Source of the DNA: Tenacibaculum holothuriorum
GTDB taxonomy: Bacteria > Bacteroidota > Bacteroidia > Flavobacteriales > Flavobacteriaceae
Direction of reading: 5' to 3'
DNA: 64,000 bases
Assembly: GCF_002120225.1 (NCBI RefSeq)
Contig: NZ_LAPZ01000003.1
Coordinates: forward strand, 124,001 to 188,000
Below, one piece after another: positions 35,592 through 43,813 of the stretch; position 1 is the first letter of the stretch, and the number at the start of each line of letters is the position of its first letter. The notes below the pieces were generated by a model. It saw only the letters and a list, made by a program, of their open reading frames with translations. It ran no database searches and was not told the origin of the DNA. Position numbers and translations under genes: made by a program.

Positions 35592-36467
35592 ATGGATGCT
35601 AGATTATTGAAATTTTTTATTGCCGTTTATGAAGAAAAGAATTTAACTCGAGCGGCCACACGATGCTTCGTTTCTCAACCAAACATTTCAAATGGAATAA
35701 AACAATTGGAAGAAGAACTGGATAAAAACTTATTTATTCGTCATAAAAAAGGAGTAGAATTAAAAACAGAAGCTCATTATTTGTATCCTATTGCGAAGCG
35801 ATTGGTAGGAGAAATGAATTCATTAAGTCACATTTTTAAAGAGCGTCAGTTCAATAACAAAATTCAAATAGGCGTTGCAGAAAGTTTACCCCAAGAACAT
35901 AAACAACAGTTTTTTAGAACAACTACTAACCTTTGTGAGTCGGTAGAGTGGGTTACGAAAGATATCGGACGAGAAAATGAAATAAACTTGCTGGTTCGAG
36001 AATGGAAGCATGAAGAGGATTTGTTTTTACCTCTATGGAAAGAAGATTATGTTTTATGTATTCCGAACGACAATCCTTTAATTAATAAAGAAATCATAGA
36101 GTTGAGCGATTTAGAAAAGGAAACCTTCATTCATTGCCCTCCGTGTGAAGCGCATAAGCAATGCTTATCTATACTAAACAACGAAACTAATAAAATGCTC
36201 ACTATAGCAAATTGTTCTACGAAAACCGAAACCTTAACAATGCTTATGGCCGGTTTAGGAGTTACTTTTCTTCCCGAAGCTTTTGTTGATGGATGGTATG
36301 GTTTTGAAATAAAAAAGTACAACGGCCCGAGGTACTTTAGAGAAGTTGGGCTTGCGTATCCTCGTAAGAGTTTACGAAACCCAGCAATTGCCCAAATTAT
36401 CGAGTATTTTTCTAAAAATGAATTAAAGACCAACAAGTTTACCGAGTTTGGCTATTATTTAAAATAA
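35592..36467 (+). CDS. LysR family transcriptional regulator
   Basis: A 291-residue regulator. The N-terminal winged HTH is clear (LLKFFIAVYEEKNLTRAATRCFVSQPNISNGIKQLEEELDKNLF), followed by an effector-binding periplasmic-protein-like domain with three close cysteines (HCPPCEAHKQC near 182-192). Those cysteines, and the nearby redox genes, invite the idea of thiol sensing as in OxyR/CysB relatives, but that is inference. It diverges from the hydrolase gene at 35451 and is convergent with the FadH-like gene. Confidence 0.92.
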   Translation: MDARLLKFFIAVYEEKNLTRAATRCFVSQPNISNGIKQLEEELDKNLFIRHKKGVELKTEAHYLYPIAKRLVGEMNSLSHIFKERQFNNKIQIGVAESLPQEHKQQFFRTTTNLCESVEWVTKDIGRENEINLLVREWKHEEDLFLPLWKEDYVLCIPNDNPLINKEIIELSDLEKETFIHCPPCEAHKQCLSILNNETNKMLTIANCSTKTETLTMLMAGLGVTFLPEAFVDGWYGFEIKKYNGPRYFREVGLAYPRKSLRNPAIAQIIEYFSKNELKTNKFTEFGYYLK

Positions 36468-36494
36468 AAAAGCCCGTCAATTTCGACGAGCTTT
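36466..36494. terminator. Bidirectional terminator between LysR and FadH-like genes
   Basis: AAAGCCCGTC (36469-36478) pairs with GACGAGCTTT (36485-36494) with one mismatch, in the gap between convergent genes. Confidence 0.75.
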
Positions 36495-36521
36495 CTTACA
36501 ACTTGATTTTAAATTTATAAA

Positions 36522-38570
<2,049 letters not shown>

Positions 38571-38573
38571 TTA

Positions 38574-38587
38574 TTATGCGTGCATAA
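38574..38587. promoter_or_regulatory. 14-bp inverted repeat upstream of the FadH-like gene
   Basis: TTATGC and GCATAA with a 2-base spacer (GT), 25-38 bases upstream of the FadH-like start at 38549. A MarR-type operator is plausible. Confidence 0.45.
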
Positions 38588-38615
38588 CAAATTGCAAGAT
38601 ACAATTTTTTATATA

Positions 38616-38648
38616 ATAAAAAACCTCGTGTTGTTTACGAGGTTTTTT
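38616..38648 (-). terminator. Terminator after the pirin gene
   Basis: AAACCTCGT (38621-38629) pairs with ACGAGGTTT (38637-38645). The minus strand continues into a T-run, 24 bases past the stop at 38672. Confidence 0.85.
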
Positions 38649-38671
38649 AAAAGATTAAATTGAATGCTCTT

Positions 38672-39541
38672 CTAATATAAATATCCCATTTTTCCTTTTT
38701 GATAATCTCGAATCGCTTCCATGATCTCAGTTTGAGTATTCATAACATAAGGTCCCCAAGAAGCTACTTTTTCTTTGATAGGTTTCCCAGACAGCACTAA
38801 CAAAGTGCTTTCTTGTTTTGCTGCTATTTCTATTGCTGTACCATCATGATGGAAAGTTAGCATTTGCGTTGCTCCTTTTTTAAGAGTTACTTCATCATTA
38901 ACCATTACTTCTCCATCTAATAAATACACTAGCGACTCATGACTCATTGGGACGTCAACTAACATTTTCCCAGCATCTTTTGCGTTTATAGTAAACACAT
39001 TAACTTCCGTTTGTGTTTTTATATGTCCTGTGACATCCCCTAGATTTCCAGCAATGACATTTAAAGCAATTGTTTTATCTTCATTTTCAACAACTGGAAT
39101 GTCTTCACTTTTTAAATGCTGATAGTTTGCAGGCATCATTTTCTTTTCTGCCGGAAGGTTTAACCATAATTGAATTCCTTCTAACTTCCCTCCTCTTTCT
39201 ACAAATTCTTTTGATGGACCTTCAGCATGAATAATTCCTCTTCCTGCTGTAGTCCATTGTACATCTCCAGCTTTTACCAACATTTCATTCCCTAAAGAAT
39301 CTCGGTGTAATTGTTCTCCTTTAAATAGTAAGGTTATTGGCTCAAATCCTCTATGAGGATGCGGACCTAAATCAAATGGATTGTTAAAGGCACTTATTGC
39401 ATACGGACCATAATGATGTAACAATAAAAATGGATCTACCATTTCTACTCCTTCAGTTGGTAATGGTTGTCTTAGCCTTACTGGTCCCATATTTACTAAT
39501 GGGCTTCTTACTTTATGTTGTATTGTTTTTAGTTTCTTCAT
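38672..39541 (-). CDS. Pirin family protein
   Basis: A 289-residue double-cupin protein. The N-terminal metal site has PHPHRGFEPITLLFKG and HRDSLG, with Glu further on, as in pirins; bacterial pirins have quercetinase activity or bind redox regulators. Length is standard (about 290). Its promoter region holds a copy of the 22-bp element (39604-39625) shared with the glutaredoxin-like and DoxX genes. Confidence 0.92.
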   Translation of the reverse strand: MKKLKTIQHKVRSPLVNMGPVRLRQPLPTEGVEMVDPFLLLHHYGPYAISAFNNPFDLGPHPHRGFEPITLLFKGEQLHRDSLGNEMLVKAGDVQWTTAGRGIIHAEGPSKEFVERGGKLEGIQLWLNLPAEKKMMPANYQHLKSEDIPVVENEDKTIALNVIAGNLGDVTGHIKTQTEVNVFTINAKDAGKMLVDVPMSHESLVYLLDGEVMVNDEVTLKKGATQMLTFHHDGTAIEIAAKQESTLLVLSGKPIKEKVASWGPYVMNTQTEIMEAIRDYQKGKMGYLY

Positions 39542-39603
39542 GCGTTCTTGTTTTTAATGTTTAATAATCCTTCAACTAAGGGTTCTAGATTATTTACCAT
39601 AGT

Positions 39604-39625
39604 TTTATTTTCCTTGGAAAATATT
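39604..39625 (-). promoter_or_regulatory. 22-bp conserved element, copy 1 (pirin)
   Basis: On the minus strand it reads, within the element, TATTTTCCAAGGAAAATAAA. It lies 63-84 bases upstream of the pirin start. The core TTCC-WW-GGWAAATAAA matches copies at 40448-40469 and 42579-42600. The arms TTTTCC and GGAAAA make it a dyad. The -7 box here is weak (TAATCTAG). Confidence 0.6.
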
Positions 39626-39673
39626 ATTGTAAATTTTTTTGTTTAGATTCTTCCTGAAACACAGGAAGAATCT

Positions 39674-40111
39674 TTATCTTATTTTGTCTAACAAATTACT
39701 TAATTGTGTAGCTTCTTCTTCTGTAAGATTATCGATAAAATCAAAATCGATATTATCATCAATTGCTTTTAACAATTCCAATCCTTGGTTTGTAATGCTA
39801 ATAAACACCACTCTTCTATCATGATCACAACGAACACGTGCTATAAGCTTTTTATCACATAGCTTATCCATTAAACGTGTAGCGTTTGGAGCTCTTTCAA
39901 TCATTCTATCTTTAATAATCTGAACTTTTGTTGGCTCGTTAGCTCCTCTTAAAATTCTAAGAATATTGTATTGTTGTGGTGATATTCCGTAAGGCTTAAA
40001 AAATTCATTCTCCCTACTACTAATCCAATTTGCTGTATATTTTATATTGATAAAAGCTTTCACTCTGTTATTTGGAAATGTTGAATTAATATCTTTTGAA
40101 ATATCTCCCAT
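39674..40111 (-). CDS. MarR family transcriptional regulator
   Basis: A 145-residue winged-helix regulator: YNILRILRGANEPTKVQIIKDRMIERAPNATRLMDKL is the recognition region, then the wing VRCDHDRRVVFISIT. There is one Cys in the wing region and one (Cys108-like) in KLCDKKL; Cys-based oxidation sensing as in OhrR-like proteins is possible. It lies in the middle of the block of redox genes and is the best candidate to bind the 22-bp element or its own dyad at 40132-40149. Confidence 0.9.
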   Translation of the reverse strand: MGDISKDINSTFPNNRVKAFINIKYTANWISSRENEFFKPYGISPQQYNILRILRGANEPTKVQIIKDRMIERAPNATRLMDKLCDKKLIARVRCDHDRRVVFISITNQGLELLKAIDDNIDFDFIDNLTEEEATQLSNLLDKIR

Positions 40112-40131
40112 TTACGTTACTCTTTAACCCT

Positions 40132-40149
40132 ATTTCGATGCCTCGAAAT
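40132..40149. promoter_or_regulatory. Dyad directly upstream of the MarR gene
   Basis: ATTTCGA (40132-40138) and TCGAAAT (40143-40149) with a 4-base spacer, 21-38 bases upstream of the MarR start. There is no T-run on the minus strand, so an operator is more likely than a terminator. Confidence 0.45.
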
Positions 40150-40160
40150 CACTTATAATT

Positions 40161-40409
40161 TTATCCTCTTAATTTTAAATCGTGCATTACTTTGTTAAAA
40201 GTATCTGATGTAGGTGTTAAATACACTTCATCATTTACAAACAATGTTGGATACTTTACCACACCGTCATACAATTCTCTTGAATGTTCTCTTGCTGCTT
40301 CATCTTCTGATACATCTTTGTAATCAAAAGGTACTTCTGCAGATCTTAAAAAGTTCTTGTAAGCAACTGTATGTGCATGACCTTTTCTTCCGTACAATGT
40401 AATCTTCAT
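40161..40409 (-). CDS. Glutaredoxin-like protein without cysteine
   Basis: An 82-residue thioredoxin-fold protein close to bacterial glutaredoxins in length and pattern (MKITLYGR start, KYPTLFVNDEVYLTP with the cis-Pro after KY). The C-P-Y-C active site is replaced by H-A-H-T (YGRKGHAHT), and there is no Cys anywhere. A thiol reaction is therefore impossible by the usual route; metal or ligand binding by the two His is possible. It has a strong SD (40414-40421) and a promoter with the 22-bp element. It probably serves the redox block around it. Confidence 0.85.
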   Translation of the reverse strand: MKITLYGRKGHAHTVAYKNFLRSAEVPFDYKDVSEDEAAREHSRELYDGVVKYPTLFVNDEVYLTPTSDTFNKVMHDLKLRG

Positions 40410-40413
40410 ATTT

Positions 40414-40421
40414 ACCTCCTT
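40414..40421 (-). promoter_or_regulatory. Strong Shine-Dalgarno sequence of the glutaredoxin-like gene
   Basis: AAGGAGGT on the minus strand, 4 bases before the ATG at 40409. Bacteroidota genes rarely have such a strong SD; most others here lack one. Confidence 0.7.
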
Positions 40422-40428
40422 ACGAGTA

Positions 40429-40469
40429 CAAAATTACGAAAAATAAATTTATTTACCAAGGAATATATT
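40429..40469 (-). promoter_or_regulatory. Promoter of glutaredoxin-like gene with 22-bp element, copy 2
   Basis: The element is 40448-40469 on the minus strand (core TTCCTTGGTAAATAAA). The -33 TTG (40457-40459) lies inside it, and TAATTTTG (40429-40436) is the -7 box, with 20 bases between. A protein on the element would block or help RNA polymerase directly. Confidence 0.65.
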
Positions 40470-40482
40470 ACAACTGAAAACA

Positions 40483-40764
40483 CTAAGCTAATACATCTGA
40501 ATAAGCGGTCTTTTTGGTAAAAACAGCTTTGGCAAATGGGCATAACGGAATTGCCTTTATTCCTTTCTCCCTCATAAAGTTAACGGAAGCTTCTACTAAT
40601 TTATATCCAACACCTTGACCTCTTAAACTATCTCTAACCTCAGTATGATCTATAATAATCTTATCTTCTCCTGCCCAGGTATAGGTCATTAAGGCATCTC
40701 TACTTCCATTTACTTCAACATAAAACTCCCCTTTTTTACCATTATCTTCTTGTAAAACTTCCAT
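40483..40764 (-). CDS. YjdJ-like GNAT acetyltransferase
   Basis: A 93-residue minimal GNAT domain (Gcn5 C-terminal type): RGQGVGYKLVEASVNFMREKGIKAIPLCPFA contains the CoA-binding R-G-Q-G-V-G loop. Such small enzymes occur next to YjdI-type iron-sulfur proteins, as here: its ATG overlaps the stop of the upstream gene by one base. It acetylates an unknown small molecule or protein. Confidence 0.85.
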   Translation of the reverse strand: MEVLQEDNGKKGEFYVEVNGSRDALMTYTWAGEDKIIIDHTEVRDSLRGQGVGYKLVEASVNFMREKGIKAIPLCPFAKAVFTKKTAYSDVLA

Positions 40765-41192
40765 TAGCCTACAAAATTTACATCATTATGTTTACCATCG
40801 CAAAATGGTTTGTTTGTAGAAGCTCCACATCTACAAAATGCAGTGACCTTGGTTCTCTTTTCTGTGGAACCATCTGAGTTGGTAATATGAACATCACCCA
40901 TCACCATTAACGGACCATTTTCCATACATTTTACTTCTGTTTCTTGCTGAGTATCCTCAACAGCTTCATTCTTCATTTTATAGGATAAAGCTCCAGAAGG
41001 ACACTCGTCAATTTGCTTCATAATGCGTTTGGTGGTTGCTCCTTCCATATTTACCCATGGTCTGTTTTGTGGATTAAAAACTTGCAATAAGCCTTTCCAA
41101 CATTTTTTAGCATGGATACAGGTATTTGGTTTCCAATAAACCCTTAAATCCGCATTACTGTACTCTTTTGTAATTTCTCTATTCTCAGCCAT
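40764..41192 (-). CDS. YjdI-type ferredoxin domain fused to CDGSH iron-sulfur domain
   Basis: A 142-residue protein. Residues about 1-75 match the divergent 4Fe-4S mono-cluster (Fer4_19/YjdI) domain (CIHAKKC, then DECPSGAL). Residues about 95-142 are a CDGSH domain with CRCGASTNKPFCDGKH, all ligands present. It is in an operon with YjdJ-like GNAT, FMN reductase, OsmC and DoxX. The fusion supports electron-transfer or iron-sulfur sensing, but the partner is unknown. Confidence 0.9.
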   Translation of the reverse strand: MAENREITKEYSNADLRVYWKPNTCIHAKKCWKGLLQVFNPQNRPWVNMEGATTKRIMKQIDECPSGALSYKMKNEAVEDTQQETEVKCMENGPLMVMGDVHITNSDGSTEKRTKVTAFCRCGASTNKPFCDGKHNDVNFVG

Positions 41193-41234
41193 AAGTGTGT
41201 TGTTTTTTGTTAGTTATTGTTACCTGTAAATGAA

Positions 41235-41765
41235 TTACAAAGCTTGTTCAAAAGTTGCCACTGCTTCTTTTAGCTCATTCTTTTTATCTTCAATTACAAT
41301 TTCTCCTTCTTTAAAGTTATCATAAAATCCTGGAAGAGAAAAACTTCCAGTTATTTTTGCTCCCATATGAGGAAAAGTTCCTGTAGCTGCTCCTAATACT
41401 CCAGCTCCTCCTCTACCTCCTGGAGAAGTAGCCATTACCAATACCGGCTTGTTTCTAAATACTTCTCTGTTTTTACGAGATGCCCAATCGAATAAATTCT
41501 TAAATGCTGCAGCATATGAACCGTTATGTTCAGCTAAAGACACTATAAATCCATCATATTTATCTAAATCATTGTTAAACAATTCAGCTCCTGCCGGATA
41601 TTCGTTCTCACGTTCTTCGTCTTCACTAAATATAGATACCTTATAATCGTTTAAATCTAATACATCAAATGATGCATTTCCTAATTGTGCTGCTGCATAA
41701 GTAGCTAATTGTTTATTGATAGATGTTGAACTTGTGCTACCTGCAAATGCTGCTATTTTTTTCAT
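41235..41765 (-). CDS. NADPH-dependent FMN reductase
   Basis: A 176-residue flavodoxin-like enzyme. FAGSTSSTSINKQLATYAA near the N-terminus binds the FMN phosphate, SLAEHNGSYAAAFKNLFDW and MATSPGGRGGAGVLGA are family signatures. It supplies reduced FMN or reduces azo/quinone substrates with NAD(P)H. It lies mid-operon, between the OsmC and YjdI-CDGSH genes, with short gaps of 13 and 42 bases. Confidence 0.9.
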   Translation of the reverse strand: MKKIAAFAGSTSSTSINKQLATYAAAQLGNASFDVLDLNDYKVSIFSEDEERENEYPAGAELFNNDLDKYDGFIVSLAEHNGSYAAAFKNLFDWASRKNREVFRNKPVLVMATSPGGRGGAGVLGAATGTFPHMGAKITGSFSLPGFYDNFKEGEIVIEDKKNELKEAVATFEQAL

Positions 41766-41778
41766 TTTACTTGTTATT

Positions 41779-42186
41779 TTATACGATGTTACTTGTAATT
41801 GGAGTTGCTCCTTTTACCATTTTTGCCACAGGACATTTTCCTGCGATTTCTAATAATTTTTCTTTTTGCTCAGGGGTTACTTCCTTTTCAAAAGAAATCT
41901 CCTCAATTAGAGATTTCTTTATTCCTTCTGAAGTTAACTCTTCTTTCTGACGAACGTTTACGGTAATTTCACCTAAATCCCATCCTTTACGCTCTGCATA
42001 CATACGCAATGTTATAGATACACATCCGCCTATGGCAGTTAATAAATATTCAACAGGTGTTGGCGCATTATCATCACCTCCAGCTTTTATAGGTTCGTCT
42101 ATGACGGCAAAATGTTGTCGCATCTTCGCCTCTGCTAAATAGTTCTTAGTCGTTAACTTTACTATTGATTCTTGTTGTTTAGCCAT
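41779..42186 (-). CDS. OsmC/Ohr family peroxidase-like protein
   Basis: A 135-residue protein of the OsmC fold. The two reactive cysteines are in LTAIGGCVSITLRM and IAGKCPVAKMVKG, so a peroxidatic/resolving pair can form. It reduces organic hydroperoxides. Its start overlaps the 3' end of the DoxX gene by 8 bases, showing translational coupling. Confidence 0.92.
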   Translation of the reverse strand: MAKQQESIVKLTTKNYLAEAKMRQHFAVIDEPIKAGGDDNAPTPVEYLLTAIGGCVSITLRMYAERKGWDLGEITVNVRQKEELTSEGIKKSLIEEISFEKEVTPEQKEKLLEIAGKCPVAKMVKGATPITSNIV

Positions 42187-42535
42187 CTATTTTTTTGCTA
42201 AAAATGTACGATGTAATTAAAAGTACCATGGCAATTAACGCTCCTGTTTGTTCTCCATCTCCAATCATAAAGTGCGCAAAGAATGCTAAAATGAATGCAA
42301 AGAAAAATCCAGCATATGCCCATTCATTTAAAAACTTACCTCTAAAAAACCACAGTGCTACTAATCCTAAAACTTTAGCTATACCATAAGGGTAAATAAT
42401 GTAAGTTGGATATCCGAATGCCTCAAACAACTTAGCGATTTCTGCATTGTTAAAAAAGTACATTCCTGCCGACATCAACATCATTAAAGTTAATAGTCCT
42501 GTAGATACGTAAAAGATAATTTTGTTTTTTTTCAT
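42179..42535 (-). CDS. DoxX-like membrane protein
   Basis: A 118-residue protein with four membrane helices (about 6-28, 45-62, 70-90, 98-115) and the DoxX-like pattern YPTYIIYPYGIAKVLGLVALWF. Some DoxX members partner SodA and thiol-reactive proteins in oxidative-stress complexes (MRC). It is the first gene of a five-gene minus-strand operon, controlled by the promoter at 42560-42600. Confidence 0.83.
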   Translation of the reverse strand: MKKNKIIFYVSTGLLTLMMLMSAGMYFFNNAEIAKLFEAFGYPTYIIYPYGIAKVLGLVALWFFRGKFLNEWAYAGFFFAFILAFFAHFMIGDGEQTGALIAMVLLITSYIFSKKIDG

Positions 42536-42559
42536 GATTAATTAGTTTTAAAATTTCAA

Positions 42560-42600
42560 CAAAGATATAAATTATTTTTTTATTTACCATGGAAAATATC
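42560..42600 (-). promoter_or_regulatory. Promoter of the DoxX operon with 22-bp element, copy 3
   Basis: The element is 42579-42600 on the minus strand (core TTCCATGGTAAATAAA). TATCTTTG (42560-42567) is a perfect TAnnTTTG -7 box. The -33 position (ATG, 42588-42590) falls inside the element with 20 bases between, exactly as in the glutaredoxin-like promoter. Confidence 0.65.
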
Positions 42601-42612
42601 TTCTAGGTAAAT
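42582..42612. promoter_or_regulatory. 7-bp inverted repeat overlapping the DoxX element
   Basis: ATTTACC (42582-42588) and GGTAAAT (42606-42612) are perfect inverted repeats 17 bases apart between the divergent DoxX and MarR-GNAT genes. Confidence 0.45.
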
Positions 42613-42653
42613 TATTAACAAGTAATTAACTTTCAAGTTATCATATTTTTTTA

Positions 42654-42661
42654 TAATTTTG
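42654..42661 (+). promoter_or_regulatory. Likely -7 box of the MarR-GNAT gene
   Basis: TAATTTTG fits TAnnTTTG, 35 bases before the ATG at 42697. No clear -33 TTG is seen. Confidence 0.5.
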
Positions 42662-42696
42662 TATAAGCACTTATATAAATACTTAATCATTAATAA

Positions 42697-43650
42697 ATGG
42701 ACGCTTTACAAGGTATTGGAGAAATAGGAATGGGCTCACGATTAAAACGAGTGAGTGAATATATGATGAGGGAGACACAAATTGTGTACGACACTTTTCA
42801 TATTGATTTTGACCCCTACCTCTTCCCTACTTTTAAGATTATTAAAAATAAAGACGGTGTAACCAATACAGAAATCAATACCAGCTTAAGAACCACGCAA
42901 CCTGCCACGACTCAAGCTATTAATAAATTGGTTAAAAAAGGGCTTATTGAATTAAAAGAAGACAAAAGCGATAAACGTAAAAAAATAATTCACCTTTCTG
43001 AAAAAGGAAAAAAACTGGTTCAAAAAGTAACTCCTATTTGGAATAGTATTGAGCATACTATTAAAGAGTATACTCAAATTGAATCAAGTTCATTAATTGA
43101 ACATTTAAATATTTTAGAAACTAAATTTAACAAGAAGGGCTTTAGTGAAGCCATTATAGAACATATCCATATGAATACAGTAATAAATCCAGTAGAAATC
43201 ATTACTTATGAAGATAACTACGCTTCGTATTTTTATGATTTAAATGTAGAATGGTTAAAAACATTCTTTTACGTAGAACCTTTTGACGAAGAAGTATTAA
43301 GCAATCCTGATAAGTATATTATTAATAAAGGAGGACATATCTTTTTTGCTAAACTAAATAATGAGATTGTAGGTACTGTAGCTTTAATGCCTAAAGAAGA
43401 GACTTTTGAGCTTACAAAAATGGCTGTTTCACCTAATCATCGTGGACATAAAATAGGTCAAAAATTAATGCAACACTGCATTGATTTTGCAAAAAATGAA
43501 TTAAACCTGAACAACCTAATTCTTTATTCTAATACAAAGTTAGAAAACGCAATTTATATATACAGAAAATATGGTTTTATTGAAATTCCTGTAGAAGAAA
43601 ATTCTCCTTACAAACGCAGTGATATTAAAATGAAATTAATTTTAAGATAA
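42697..43650 (+). CDS. MarR-GNAT fusion regulator
   Basis: A 317-residue protein. Residues about 1-150 are a MarR domain (TTQPATTQAINKLVKKGLIELKEDKSDKRKKIIHLSEKGK). Residues about 165-317 are a GNAT domain, with CoA loop NHRGHKIGQKLMQ and the final YRKYGFIEIP. Fusions of this kind are known in Bacteroidota and other bacteria; whether the GNAT part acetylates or only binds acetyl-CoA is not known. It is divergent from the DoxX operon and shares its intergenic control region. Confidence 0.91.
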   Translation: MDALQGIGEIGMGSRLKRVSEYMMRETQIVYDTFHIDFDPYLFPTFKIIKNKDGVTNTEINTSLRTTQPATTQAINKLVKKGLIELKEDKSDKRKKIIHLSEKGKKLVQKVTPIWNSIEHTIKEYTQIESSSLIEHLNILETKFNKKGFSEAIIEHIHMNTVINPVEIITYEDNYASYFYDLNVEWLKTFFYVEPFDEEVLSNPDKYIINKGGHIFFAKLNNEIVGTVALMPKEETFELTKMAVSPNHRGHKIGQKLMQHCIDFAKNELNLNNLILYSNTKLENAIYIYRKYGFIEIPVEENSPYKRSDIKMKLILR

Positions 43651-43676
43651 AAAAAGCTCCCAATTGGGAGCTTTTT
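43651..43676. terminator. Perfect bidirectional terminator
   Basis: AAAAAGCTCCC (43651-43661) and GGGAGCTTTTT (43666-43676) around AATT. It serves MarR-GNAT and could serve aceA on the other strand. Confidence 0.88.
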
Positions 43677-43730
43677 GCTTCAAAACAAAAATTTATAAAC
43701 AGCTATTGCTATATAAATTCTATTAGGTAA

Positions 43731-43784
43731 AATTTCCCACCTACTAAACAAACAACTTATACAAACCAACATAGGTGGGAAATT
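43731..43784 (-). terminator. Long-loop hairpin downstream of aceA
   Basis: AATTTCCCACCTA (43731-43743) and TAGGTGGGAAATT (43772-43784) form a perfect 13-bp stem with a 28-base loop. It starts 30 bases past the aceA stop and ends in a T-rich stretch on the minus strand. It may be the aceA terminator or an RNA element. Confidence 0.5.
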
Positions 43785-43813
43785 AAGATATAACTAAATT
43801 AATTATACGTATT

